Shown: positions 43,504-54,895 of the stretch, in pieces | Numbering within the stretch: position 1 is the first letter of the stretch | Layout of the letters: the number at the start of each line of letters is the position of its first letter | Assembly (NCBI RefSeq): GCF_027943255.1 | Contig: NC_072894.1 | Coordinates: 128,455,601-128,519,600 of the forward strand | Source: Anastrepha obliqua | Lineage: Eukaryota > Arthropoda > Insecta > Diptera > Tephritidae | Reading direction: 5' to 3' | DNA length: 64,000 nucleotides | Program-made: the position numbers and the translations under genes | The notes under the pieces: model-generated | The model's database searches: none | Told to the model about the DNA's origin: nothing | What the model saw: the letters and a program-made list of their open reading frames with translations, nothing else

Positions 43504-44040
43504 TAAACCATTATTTGTATACTCCAAAAATGCGGAGACGCTAGACGAACCTAAAGCCAATATGAAGTTTTTGCGATGCCGATTGTAAAAATAATTATAG
43601 ATACTCCAAAATAAGTTAATTGATCAACTTAGTAGCGAATATGTATGTATAGATGTGCAGGACTTGCTCAAAAGCAGGGACAGGTGCAAGTAATAAAAAT
43701 GCCGAGTGTGTGGTGGTGTTTTAATTGAATAACGAACTAGAAGCCATTCAGGCGAGTCCACGTGTCGCAAATCAATAAAACAGTACAAATAAAACGAAGG
43801 CACATTGCAGCCGCCATCAGAAGTTATTTAACATTTAAATATTTACGCTTCAATGCTTTTAACTTTGCTAACATATTTTGAAAGCTAAATACTATGAAAT
43901 TTAAAATTTTCCATTGAAGTAGCAGTAATGATGGGTTTTTGCATTGAATTTGATAAATTTTCAAGACACAAACAAAATTGTAGAATTTTAAAAGCTCGGA
44001 AACGTAGCCAGACTAGAGATTTATATCTTTCATACTAATC
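43504..44040. other. Intergenic, no gene seen
   Basis: No recognisable coding or repeat structure. Confidence 0.3.
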
Positions 44041-44044
44041 TGTT

Positions 44045-44208
44045 TACATTATATTGGACAGTAAGGCAGCCTTAGGAGCTCTGCCTTACATAATTACCCG
44101 AAACTGATGGAAGATCGCCTTAATGGACCTTAATTGACCCTTAATGACAAATTAATAGAGGTCATGGTCATGGCGACCATGAAGCCAATGAGCTAGCTGA
44201 ACTATGTA
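44045..44208 (+). mobile_element. LINE RNase H fragment
   Basis: The plus strand contains ILDSKAALGALPY and, after decay, GDHEANELAELC, corresponding to the second-Asp (DSxAA) and last-Asp (NEKADELA) blocks of a LINE RNase H domain. It is short and broken, and ends at the mariner insertion at 44209. Confidence 0.45.
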
Positions 44209-45456
44209 CGAGGTGTGTTCAAAAAGTATCGCATATTTTAAATTTTCGCAGGTTACCTATATTCGAATCTCGATTTTTTTGTGGTGATATGTTGGTACTC
44301 ATGTCTCTCACTCATGCCAACGAGTTCGGCCATTTTGAATGTTCAGTTAATTGTTGACAGCTGCTTTGCTTGCACGTGTTTCGGCTCGTTTGATTTTTAC
44401 CAATTCAAAAAGATGGAGAAAAAGAACCTGTATCAAATTTTATGCGAAAAACGAAATTAAGTGCGCGGATGCATTCCGAATGTTGACTGTGTCATACGGA
44501 GAAGCTACTTTGGACCAACGCAACGTTTATCGGTGGTACAAAATGTTCTCGGAAGGCCCAGAAGATGTGAACGACGAAAAGCGTCGCCGAAAGCCGGACG
44601 CCCGAGCACTTCAACAACAGACGAACAAATTTATGAAGTGAAGAAAATTAGAGAAGTTGCTGAGGACCTAGACATATCGATTGGCGGATCGCCGCAAAAT
44701 TCGTACCAAAACTGCTCAATTTCGATCAAAAGCAGCAGCGCATGAACACTGCTAATGAGATGTTGGACTCTCTTCGCGACGATCCAAATTTGCACCAGAG
44801 GTATCATAACTGTTGACGAATCGTGGGTTTATGGTTATGATGTGGAAACCAAAGCTCAATCATCTCAATGGAAGCTGCCGCACGAACCAAGACCGAAAAA
44901 AGCGCGCCAAGTTTGGTCGAATGCAAAAGTTTTTCTTACCGTTTTCTTCGATTGCAGGGGCGTTGTGCATCGTGAGTTCTTGCCACAGGGTAAAACGATC
45001 AATAAGGAATATTACCTGTTAGTTATGCGCAATTTGCGCGAAGCAATCCACCAGAAACGCCCGGATTTGTGGAAGAACAAAAATTGGCTCTTGCATCACG
45101 ATAACGCCCCTGCTCACACATCGTTGCTTGTGCGCGACTTTTTGACCAAAAACAACACACTAATGATGCCACAGCCACCGTATTCCCCCTGTGACCTTTT
45201 CTTGTTCCCGAAACTGAAGAGGCCCATGAAAGGACGACGCTACGCTACGATTGACGAGATAAAGACGGCATCGAAGGAGGAGCTGAACAAGATAAAAAAA
45301 GATTTTTTTAAGTGCTTCGAAGATTGGAAAAAACGTTGGCACAAGTGCATAATATCCCATGGGGATTACTTTGAAGGGGACGAAATAGATATTAATGAAT
45401 AAATAAATAATTTTTGAAAAAACACAAAATTCGCGATACTTTTTGAACGCACCTCG
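44209..45456 (+). mobile_element. Full-length mariner (DD34D-type), transposase broken
   Basis: TIRs CGAGGTGTGTTCAAAAAGTA (44209) and, inverted, CGAGGTGCGTTCAAAAAGTA (45456) are flanked by TA on both sides. The transposase starts near 44413 (MEKKNLYQILCEKR), with frameshifts through about 44760. From 44755 to 45402 one frame gives ITVDESWVYGYDVETKAQSS, LLHHDNAPAHTSLLVRDFL and PYSPCDLFLFPKLKR. The family's usual third-Asp motif SPDLAP(C/S)D has lost four residues here (SPCD), so the copy is inactive even apart from the frameshifts. Confidence 0.88.
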
Positions 45457-45504
45457 TATGTGGCAAAATGTGGCGTTATAAATATTTACATATATAATTG
45501 GCTA

Positions 45505-45545
45505 TTACACCCTTTTTGAGTGTTTGGCCGAGCTCCTCCTGCTAT
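45505..45545 (+). repeat. 5' fragment of SINE-like repeat S2
   Basis: CCTTTTTGAGTGTTTGGCCG followed by AGCTCCTCCTGCTAT matches the start of the unit at 38708-38750. Confidence 0.5.
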
Positions 45546-47429
45546 ATTCATATATTATTGTATATTCCTGACCCTTTCTCTGGGCTTATCAAAGCACATG
45601 CAGGTTAGGTCATTTGCGTTTGGGAAGTTAAAAGGTTTATCAGATTGTAATAAAAGGCCTAGTACAAACGACAGACTGAACAGTTTATCAAATAATGTAC
45701 CAAAGGGAATCCCTAAGAAGGCGGAGAGTAGATACAAATCTTCACTAGGTATCAGTAAAGTGAATCTCTCAGACACAAGTGTGGGGTTTTTATATGCCAG
45801 ACGATGGAACACGGAACGCGGTCTCTGTGCACGCGCTGATCTCGCTTGACCTTTAAACGGCCATCGACTTACATTTATCAAGAACCTTCTCATTTAATGC
45901 GAAAGGACAAGCACAATGGGCCACGTTAGAGGTCGCCTTCTAATATGGACCTGTAATAATAACAGCCAACTTGCGTACAAATGTATGTGTGTATATCTTA
46001 TGCTGGCCAGTATTTAACAGAATTTAGTATTCGTGACCTAAGTGTGTCGTTAATTGACTGTAAAAGACACCCCATATGCCGACATTCTGATGACTGGCCT
46101 AAGAACAGGTGCCATCATTCACTGGCGTGACATTTACATTTTAAATTCTTTAATTGTATAGAAAGTTTTCGAATAAAACGCACAGGTGTGGAAAAATACA
46201 TTTTGTACGCATTTATTAAGTCACAGGCGTACGCTATTTGCTCTACATATATACATTAAGTGTACATGTGTACGTATGTATGTGTATCATCCGGCTATTT
46301 ACAGGTATGTGGATTTTCATGTCAATCTACTGTCATTATAGCGTAGTGAAGGGGTGATGTGTTGAAAATGTCATACGAAAGTCACTAACAATTTTTTTTT
46401 ACTTATTTGGTGGTAGTTCTTCGGCAAGAGCAGCAGTTTATGGGGTTATGATTGGATGAATATTCACTATTTCTACAATGGTAAAGTCATGCAAATATTA
46501 TATTATATTTATTCGTACTGAGTACTACATACATGTGCATATGTATGCGTGTAGGCATGTGGAGTTATTTGTAGGAGTACACATTAATTTAATGCTCATA
46601 AATTGTATGTGTGGATATGTTTACGCGGATACTTCCTTGTGGATGCATGCGTGCAAAGGAGGTCAAAAGGCCACAATGCCATTGGGCTGTTTGACGGCAA
46701 AGAGATTAAAGATTTGCGGCAATCGATAATATGTGCATGGCTGAGGAGATGGATGCGCATTGGGGTGGTACGTTTTTGGTGAGGTTAGAAATTTTGGAAA
46801 CTATTCAGATGAACATAATCCCTAGCACGGAAGGTATTAGCTCAAAAATATTAATTTGTGTTTATACAAGCTCTTGAAAATTAAATTAATTGTATTTAGA
46901 AAATATTTTAATTTCTTTCTTCTTAAATAATTTTATTTTCTTGTGGTTCATGTAAGGGCATTGTATAAAATATTTATTACATTTTGAAGCTTCCGTTCTT
47001 TAGCACTTTTCAGCGTCTTGGTTTTGATTAATCACATATGTATTTATGCGACTTCAAAGGTGAAATACCAGAAATAAATAACTTCCAAATATATTTTCAT
47101 TACACATTCAGTTAAACTTGTTGAGGACAACTCACATTCAAATTAAATTTAAATTCAATGTAGAACTCCATAAATATCCGCTGTCAGTCACCACATTTAA
47201 AAGATCCGGTCCAAAATCGAAAATACCGCTCCAGTGTACTCGTTTTGAGTCTATTGAAGTCATTAATAAAAATTTACTAGCAGCGTTGCAGACGACACCG
47301 GAAAGCGCGGAATCAAATTTCAAATAATGTTAAAACCATAAAAACAAATTTAAATATTAAATAAAAATAATGTAATTTAAGACAAATTCGTGGTAAAACA
47401 TTGATTGCATATATATTTTATAGCTATAA
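45546..47429. other. Intergenic, unassigned ORFs and microsatellite
   Basis: Open frames on both strands at 45520-45893 (109 and 112 residues) have no motif I recognise. A TATG microsatellite lies near 46240-46290 and 46530-46560. The 47118-47327 ORF ends RFESIEVINKNLLAALQTTP, which resembles a mariner C-terminus; this is a weak guess. Confidence 0.35.
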
Positions 47430-47588
47430 AGGGTATTTCAAAAGTGACGCCTGGGTGTCAGTAGTGAATAATTCCTAGACTGTACTTTTCTTTGTTACGT
47501 AGACAGATGTACAATTTGAAGCGATGAAACAACGCATTAAAATTATTGAAACTTATTATGAAAATGGTCGATCTTTGTCGACATCCAG
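47430..47588 (+). mobile_element. DD41D-like mariner 5' fragment
   Basis: AGGGTATTTCAAAAGTGACG looks like a TIR and is followed, at 47524, by MKQRIKIIETYYENGRSLST, the typical start of DD41D-type transposases. The sequence switches to LINE DNA after about 47588. Confidence 0.5.
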
Positions 47589-47827
47589 GACAAAACCCAA
47601 CTACTGGCCGGTGAGTCTACAGATAGACACTAAACGACATTCATCGGGTGACCTTACCATGTTCCTAGTCTTCCGACCCCCGTTATCGAAGTCCAACCAC
47701 CGCCTTTTGCAGACGAGGAGCTTCAGCTGCCTCGCGAGATCCGCCTAACTTTGACTCAATTACGCTCTGGACATTGCAGTAGGTTAAACTCCAACTTATC
47801 AATAATCGACCCAGGCATACGCAATAT
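47589..47827 (+). mobile_element. Jockey-like LINE ORF2 end, left part
   Basis: The plus strand reads PFADEELQLPREIRLTLTQL followed by RSGHCSRLNSNLSIIDPGIR, the region just before the terminal zinc knuckle of Jockey-type ORF2. It is interrupted at about 47828 by an inverted-repeat element and resumes at 49751. Confidence 0.7.
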
Positions 47828-49750
47828 ATCGCACCCTAAATACAAAAGGGTCACAACTCAAAATACTAAGATTTTCAGGAGAGACGAAAAACGTTTTATG
47901 TAAAAATTATTGTAATATTTAAAGAAAATATTGTTCCATCATGAAAATATACAACATAGAAGAAGGTTCTACTATATTTTTTTCAATTTTATAATATGTT
48001 TGCGAAAATAAAACAAAATTTTGATTTATGACTCTTTAACTGAAATTTTTTCGATTAACTAGTGATATTATTGGGAGGTTGAATTAGTTTTAAAGGTTTT
48101 TTTCGAAGATTTGGGGCTTTATTGTGAAAAAACGGTACAAAATATTTTATTCGAAGTATTGGCCATCGCTAGCTACAACTTTCGCCCATCTTTCGGGCAA
48201 TTTCCGGATGCCGTTTCTCCAAAATTCTGGCCGCTGCTTGGCTATCCATGACTCAACCCATATTTTGGTAGCCTCGTACGAGGAGAACCGCTGGTCCGCC
48301 AAATCGAGACTCATATGCCGGAACAAATGATAATCGGAGGGAGCTATGTCTGGACTATACGGCGGGTGGGGTAACACTTCCCAGCCAAGCGTTCCAAGGT
48401 ATTTTTTGACAGGTTGAGCAACATGCGGCCGAGCGTTGTCATGTTGCAAAATAACCTTGTCGTGCCTTTTTACCGTTTCCGGCCGTTTTTCTTTCAATGC
48501 CCGGCTTAAACGCATCAATTGCAGTCGATAACGATCCCCCGTGATTGTTTCGCCCGGTTGGAGCAGCTCAAAATATACGACGCCGACCTGATCCCACCAA
48601 ATGCAGAGCATGATTTTCTTGCCGTGAATATTCTGCTTGGCCGTCGACGTTGATGCGTTTTGGGTTATCGTAGTGGATCCATTTTTCGTCGCCAGTCACC
48701 ACCCGATGCAAAAAACCCTTCCAATTTGTCGCTCGATCAGCAATTCGCACGTAAAAAATCGCCGTTCGACGTCGCGCAGCTTCAACTCGTACGGGACCCA
48801 ATGTCCTTGCTTTTGGATCATTCCCATCGCTTTTAGACGCGTGCAAACGGTTGATTTATCAACGCCCAATGATTCAGCAAGCTCTTCTTGGGTTTGGCAC
48901 GAGTCCTCGTTTACCAATTCCCCCAATTCCGCGTCCTCGAACTTTTTGGGCTGGCCAGGACGCTCCTTGTCTTCGGTGTGAAAATCACCACTTTTGAATC
49001 GTCGAAACCAGTACTCACATGTTGAAATCGACGGAGTATGGTCTGGGTAGGCCTCCTGCAGCAATTCACGGGCTTGGGCTGTATTTTTTTTCAAATTGAA
49101 GCAGAAAAGCAAAGCTTCCCGCAAATTGCGTTTCGACGGCACGAAAGTTGGCATACTCGGAGCACGAAAACACTGCGTTGTTTATACTTCAGCGAAATGA
49201 CAGATACTGATAAACAAAGCCTAGGGATGAGGCTTTGTCATGAATATATATTCAGTATTGCCAACGCGATAAAGTGATAAATAGCGCCATATGTGTGTCA
49301 GCTTTAAAACTAATCCAACCTCCTAATATCTTAAGTTGTGCCTTTTTAACTGATAAAATGTTTTAATTTTATAAGTTTCCTAACCTAATTGAACTCACTT
49401 TTCACAACTAAAGAGGCACAATGCAAAATAATATACCACGAAATTTATCACTTTTTACAGTTATAGAGGCAGAACTCAAAATAAAACTCTTTATGTGTAA
49501 TAAAAGTAATCAGCTTTTCTTGAGCCCATTAACGCAACTAAAAATAATTCTCTTTAGTTGATCGTGCAAAAGCAACACACTTGACATAAAAATAGACATA
49601 ACTGTATTTTTCCAGTTAAAGAAGATAGTTATGTGAACGAAATATTTGCAGCAGCTAGAAATGTGTACTCTGAATTAATTTATGCAAAAAACTCAGTTTT
49701 GGAAAATTTTGAGTTGTGACCCTTTGACCCTTTTGTATTTAGGGTGCGAT
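47828..49750. mobile_element. TIR element inserted in a LINE, hosting a mariner
   Basis: ATCGCACCCTAAATACAAAAGGGTC then ACAACTCAAAA (47828-47863) recurs inverted at 49709-49750, with an extra GGGTCAAA unit in the right copy. Left and right flanks together give a continuous Jockey ORF2 (...DPGIRN / CPA...PHDTNN...), proving insertion into the LINE. Without the mariner (48074-49323) it is about 0.67 kb, AT-rich and noncoding. The target duplication is ambiguous (TA or ATAT). Confidence 0.75.
48074..49323 (-). mobile_element. Mauritiana-type mariner (Mos1-like)
   Basis: TIRs GGAGGTTGAATTAGTTTTAA (48074) and, inverted, GGAGGTTGGATTAGTTTTAA (49323) bound 1250 bp; TA follows on the right, the left TA is mutated. 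The minus-strand transposase runs from 49154 to 48147 with a frameshift near 48600. Features: paired HTH (KTCEYWF-like STCEYWFRRFKSGDF; QTQEELAESLGVDKSTV), then catalytic blocks VTGDEKWIHYDNPKR, ILQHDNARPHVAQPVK and PYSPDIAPSDYHLF (34 residues between the second and third Asp). These match the mauritiana subfamily that includes Mos1. One frameshift is the only clear lesion. Confidence 0.88.
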
Positions 49751-49930
49751 ATGTCCAGCATGAGAAGGCACACCGCACGACACTAACAACCTATTTCTCT
49801 ACTCATCTAACACCCCTTTCCCTTTGGATCCAATCCGTCGAAACAGCACGTTTTCTGGGTCTCCCGTTACATGAGTTAGACGACGACGACCGATGACTAC
49901 ACCGCACTGACAAGGTTTAGTAAGCTGATA
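49751..49930 (+). mobile_element. Jockey-like LINE ORF2 end, right part
   Basis: The plus strand continues the LINE at 47827 with CPA, PHDTNNLFLYSSNTPFPLD and PIRRNSTFSGSPVT, i.e. the terminal knuckle region, then 3' sequence. It matches the minus-strand piece at 21890-21970. Confidence 0.65.
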
Positions 49931-49969
49931 GAACAATAACAAAAACTTATCGCAAAAGTTTTTTTTGGT

Positions 49970-50200
49970 GGAAGAAATCGTCAGAATGAGTTGACAGTTC
50001 AATGGTTGGTGAACAACTTTCAAGAAACTGACTCTGTCGAGGGTAGAAAAAGTACTGGCAGACCAAAAACGGAACGTCCTGTTGAGAATAGTGCTGCTGT
50101 AGCGGAAAGTGTTGCGGAATAACCTTCAACATCGATATCTCGACGTGATCAATAATTAGGCATTCATGAAGCGACTGTTTCACAGATTATAACTTTAAAG
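49970..50200 (+). mobile_element. DD41D-like mariner N-terminal fragment
   Basis: With stops, the plus strand reads NELTVQWLVNNFQETDSVEG, RKSTGRPKTERPVENSAAVA and LGIHEATVSQII, the N-terminal domain of DD41D-type transposases. The rest is missing. Confidence 0.6.
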
Positions 50201-51292
50201 GATCTCCTAAAAGGATCTCAATTTTTCCATATTTTGAAAGACCCCTTCCAATATATCGCAAATTTTCACAAATTTTATTTAAATTATTTCATTTCCACAG
50301 ATCTCCTTAATGTACATGAATGTAAATTTGTGCAAAAAGGCAGATATATGAACTCATACAAATAAGCAACTTTGGCAAATATATTATAAATAATATATTT
50401 TTACCATTGTTATTGTTTTTGAAATGTGCAACGATGCAAAGATAAGTTATCTGTTTAAAAATTTCTCATTTTAATTAGGAAAAATGGATATATTTTTTTA
50501 TGCCATAATTTTTCCACAATCAATTTTAACTGTTCGAGTAAATAACGGTTGTACAGGAAGGCACGAAATTTATCATTTATAATATTATATTATATTTGCA
50601 AATGACGTCGTACGTCAGTCATTTGCTACTTGTGAACTAGACAGCTGCTGGCGCTGACAAGCATTGTGGCGCATGCAACTTCGATAAGCTTACGATGAAC
50701 TTCTGCTCCAATTTCTAGTGTCCGCCTTGATCTTTGGACTATTACTGCGATACCCTGCAGTTTAATGCCGTCCCCGAAGCGTAAATTACTAAAGCTCTTT
50801 AGTGACAATCAGAGATTTGAATGATGAAATGAGCAAAACTATTTTGTTAAAGAACAAATATGTCGATTTTTTTCCAGCAAACTCGTTTATTGTATGTGGA
50901 TATGTACGAGTATAAGTATTTGTAGATCATATAAACACATATTGAAAAATCTTACTCCTATTTGGTGGATGGAATTGAAGTAAATATCTCTTTTTTCAGA
51001 ATCGACAATTACTTTCTTCACGTAATAACAAAAGAAACGAGTAAACTACATTCATATACATACGCGAAATTATAAAATTAAGTAGAATTTCGAATGAACT
51101 GAAGGTGTTGCCAGTGCTTAATTACCAAAATACTAATTGAAAGTATAAAAAGCTCTTTCCAATAGTCGATTCCAAACAAATTATGTTATTTTAAAATATT
51201 TCGACAATAAATTACAACAACAAGAGTAACATAGAAAATATCAACCGCAGCAAGGCAATAAAAGGCTATTCGTATAATCTTAATCTGCAAAG
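50201..51292. other. Upstream region of acyl-CoA synthetase gene
   Basis: AT-rich sequence without recognised elements. The last ~150 bases before the ATG at 51293 (ACAACAACAAGAGTAAC, CAACCGCAGCAAGGC) look like a fly 5' UTR. A GC-richer patch at 50620-50800 has an unassigned minus-strand ORF. Confidence 0.35.
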
Positions 51293-54200
51293 ATGTCAGT
51301 GATGACGCCGGAAAAATCCATTTTAGCGTACTTTAATCACTTTATAGTGAGCAACTTCTCATACTTGCGTAAGTATACACATTAATGTAAGTTTTTAAAA
51401 TTAAATTTAAAGTTTAATTTAAAATTAAAACTAAAAATTACTATTTGGAAAGTAAGGCAATATACGTAAAATCGATAGCACGCATAAGTATGTACATTTG
51501 GATGGATAAAAAAAAATATTTTCTTGATGCTACCCCCAACTTTTTTCGACTAAAAAAATTTATACTCGTGTTTTACTAATATTTTAATTTTTTAATTTTT
51601 AAAATTAAAAGACGTATTTTTGGGGTAGTTTTTGGGATACCGATAAGGAATAGGTAGGTAGGTGAAATAGTTGAAGTGCCAGTCTGGCTGCCAAACCCGG
51701 ACCTTTGCAGAGAAAGTGCTCAACAGTCTACTTCTCTGAAAGGTCCCCACATCTCCTGCAATGGGGTTTAAATGGTAAACCTAGATTTTCCGCACCGGTA
51801 AACACTGCTTTATAGTTTGGCACTCCAGGACTTTCTAAGTCCTCCATTTATTATACTGGGGTCAAAGGGGTTTCGAAATAGCACATGAAGAAATCGAACT
51901 CCATCTTTTCTGCAATTTCCTGGGAAATAATTTGTGCAACACTCAGGGGGATGCCGATGACCGGGAGGTCTCTGAGGCCAATTCAGTCCCCTTCTGGCAA
52001 GCTCATCAGCAATTTCATTTCCCTCTATGTTCCTATGTCCTGGAGCCCCGATAAGGAAAAGTGTAAATATTTTTTTTGTAATAAAGCATGGGATAAAAAT
52101 TAAAAAACAAAAATTATACTCTTCTTTTATTAAAAAAAAACGGGATGAATATTTTAATTTTTAAAATTAAAAAACTATTTTAGGGGGTTTTTCGGGATCC
52201 CTGTAAGGAATAGTTTAAATATTTTTTTTAATAAAGCATAGGATAAACAAACCCCGAGATAAATATTTTAATATTTTATTTAAAAAAAATTGTAAATTTA
52301 TTTTGGAGTGGCGATAAATAATAGCTTTATACAGCATGGGGTTGAATTTTCGGAGATTTGCCAATTCAGATTAAAAATATACGTGAATTTTTCTCATGAG
52401 AATTCAATAGTAATTTTCAAAGAATAAACATTAAATAATAAAAATTAAAAAAGGACCATAGAAAAAATTTCTGGGGCAGCGTCAAGAAAAAGATTTCTTT
52501 TTTGGGCCAAACTAATGCGCAAGCATACATATAATAGAAAATATACGAGGGGTGCCTTTTATAATATATGTCGGGATTTGGCAACCCTGGTGTTGCAATC
52601 TGGCAACTGACAGCTGTATCGCAAAGTTTGACATTTTTTGGCTTTTACGTACTCAGAACGTTTTGAAATACCAGCGCTATTTATGTTGTTTACAGTAACT
52701 TAAAATATTCATCTCGGTCCAAAAATGGAATTAAATCGTGAACATTTTCGTGCCATTATTTCGTGCGATTATTTTTTACAACTTTCGACGTGGATTAACT
52801 CAGCAACATTGCATGGATGAACTTAATTCATTTTTTGGCGATGAAGCTCCATCAAGGACCAGTGTTTATCGATGGTATGGTGAATTCTATCGTGGTCGTA
52901 GTTCACTCCAGGACGAATTTCGTGAAGGTCATCCAAAATCAGTTGTTGTTCCGAAAACCATTGATGCTGTGCGCGAACTGATATTGCAAGATCGTCATGT
53001 GACCTATCGTGAGATTGAGACAATCTTAGGCATTAGTGGGACCAGCATACATTCAATATTGCATAAAAATTTGACTGTCAAAAAAATTTGTTCGCGTTGG
53101 ATCCCACACAATTTGTCAATTGCTCAAAAAAAGGCTCGTGTCGATTGGTCGAAGGAAATGCTCAAAAAATACGATCGCGGGGCTTCGAAACACGTCTATG
53201 ACATCGTGACAGGTGATGTCATGGATTTACGTGTATGAGCCCGAAAGTAAACAGCAGTCGGCTGTATGGGTGTTTCAAGATGAGCCAAATCCAACAAAAG
53301 TTGTTCGCGCACGAAGCACTTCCAAGCAAATGGTCGCTTGTTTTTTCGGAAAAACTGGACATGTCGCAACCGTACCACTAGAATAACGCAGAACAGTAAA
53401 TTCTGAGTGGTACACAACCAGTTGTTTGCCAGTTGTCTTCCACGAAATTAGGAAAACCAATCGCCAAAGACGGATCACTCTTCACTATGACAATGCGAGC
53501 TCTCACACATCGGCTCAAACAACTGCATTTTTGAGCACCCAAAACATCGAATTAATGGGTCATCCGCCGTATAGTCCTGACTTGGCACCGAATGACTTCT
53601 TTTTATTCCCGTACGTAAAAAACAAACTGAGAGGTCAACGTTTTTCGACACTTGAAGAAGCGGGTGCGGCATTCAGAATGCATGTTTTGGAGGTACCTCA
53701 TTCAGAGTGGCAAAAGTGCTTCGACAATTGGTGCAAACGCATGCAAAAGTGTATATTCATGGGGAATATTTTGAAAAACAATAAAGTGATTTTCGATGAT
53801 TAAAATTTGTTTTTGTTCTCTAATCCCGACATATAAAAGGCACCCCTCGTATAACATGAATTAACACCAGGGAGCGCACACATCAATAACTCTGTCAGAG
53901 TTGGTTGGGTTTTTAATAGCCAGCTGACTTAGGCCATGTAGGTCCGTTCTGGTGCCACTGGACCACGGGAGCCTCAGTGTTTATTTATCATTAGAAAAAT
54001 TAGGCACTCCTATGAAGCGTAGAATAGGTTTATCCCAACACCGGATATTTTCCTAACAACCTTGCTTTACTCCTAGCTAAGGCTGGACAATTACAGAGCA
54101 AGTGTTCTCCTGTTTCTTCTTTCTGCTCGTCTCTATTTATGACAGTGCTCACCTATCAGCCAATGACCAGTAACACAGTCCACGGCCTTCGAGATGCTCT

Positions 54201-54895
54201 CTTTGTGAGGTTGAGCAATTCTACTGATATTTTTTTATCTATTTGCGGCCAAATTAGCCTGGTTGTAACACAAGTGATTTCTTCGCTCTATGATCTTTTG
54301 GCCTCTTGGAGAATATTATTTTTTATCCTTAATTTGCAAGTGGACGATTAGTACCCTTTCTGGCTAGCTCATCGGCCTTGCAATTTCCTTCAATGTCTCT
54401 ATGGCCTAGAACCCACATAAGATTGAGCTTGAAGAGGTGGCAATATCAGTGAGAGCTGCCAGCTGCTCTGTTAAATTTATTGACAGTTTTCGAGTCTTTT
54501 AGAAGTATTTTTTGTGCATAGTGTGATTTGACCTGATCTATTAATTAAGCTGCATTAAAGCAGGCCTTTATTTTTGCTACATTTATCCTTTGTGCAATTA
54601 CAATATTATGCTGAATGAAAATTTCAGCAAAATTCAGGTTAATTCAGGTTAACATTTTTTACGGTTATATTTGAAGTTTTCAATAAGATTTAAAACTATT
54701 GCTTTTGGCTTTCTTTAAATAACATTTTGCATTATTCCAGTGGATGAAATCGATGGATATTTGTATTACTTCGGTGGGACGGCCGGTATTGTCACCTTGT
54801 CGGGTCTCGCTGCTGCGACGGCCTATTATTTGGCATCACGCCCCATACCGGAAAAGCCGTTAGTGCCTCTGGATAATCAAGCGCCAGTTTTGGAG
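51293..54895 (+). CDS. Long-chain acyl-CoA synthetase, first two coding exons
   Basis: Exon 51293-51368 (25 codons plus one base, donor GTAAGT) joins exon 54741-54895 (acceptor ATTATTCCAG, donor GTGAGT) to give 77 in-frame residues. They begin MSVMTPEKSILAYFNHFIVS, then LDEIDGYLYYFGGTAG, a membrane anchor (FGGTAGIVTLSGLAAATAYY) and SRPIPEKPLVPLDNQAPVLE. This is the N-terminus of ACSL1/5/6-type synthetases (CG3961-like in flies, from memory), which activate fatty acids to acyl-CoA at ER or mitochondrial membranes. The AMP-binding domain must lie on exons beyond the window, because I find none in the 9.1 kb that follow. The 3.4-kb intron holds a mariner and two LINE fragments. Confidence 0.85.
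51655..52050 (-). mobile_element. LINE RNase H and 3' fragment
   Basis: Minus-strand reading gives GAPGHRNIEGNEIADELARR near 52045-51985, the last RNase H motif of I/LOA-type LINEs, followed by a Cys-containing tail. Lies within the first intron of the synthetase gene. Confidence 0.65.
52051..52545. other. Intronic AT-rich repeats
   Basis: Diverged direct repeats of a segment with GATAAGGAATAG/GTAAGGAATAG, TAAATATTTTTTTT and AATAAAGCATGGGATAAA (about 51640, 52050, 52205, 52310) suggest local duplication. Confidence 0.4.
52546..53849 (+). mobile_element. Full-length mariner, nearly intact transposase
   Basis: TIRs CGAGGGGTGCCTTTTATAAT (52546) and, inverted, CGAGGGGTGCCTTTTATATG (53849) lie inside TA dinucleotides. 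The transposase starts at 52725 (MELNREHFRA). Main lesions: a ~13-bp duplication near 52747-52772, a small deletion near 53220 where the first-Asp motif begins, and an in-frame TAG near 53383. The rest is open: HTH SRTSVYRWYGEFYRGRSSLQ, LHYDNASSHTSAQTTAFLST and PPYSPDLAPNDFFLFPYVK, with 34 residues between second and third Asp (DD34D). It sits in the first intron of the synthetase gene. Confidence 0.9.
53860..54480 (-). mobile_element. LOA-like LINE 3' fragment
   Basis: Minus-strand reading resembles the end of the LINE at 22633-27324: RNase H end with KADELARKGT (near 54375), later VDCVTGHWLIGEHCHK and a degraded knuckle, then a 3' UTR with CAGAACGGACCTACATGGCC and the A-box TGGTCCAGTGG (53955-53965). 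The tail has been lost or altered. Confidence 0.65.

Noticed and set aside
45520..45893. Overlapping 109- and 112-residue ORFs on opposite strands
   Set aside because: No motif recognised, no splice or promoter context, and mutually antisense; could not be supported as genes.
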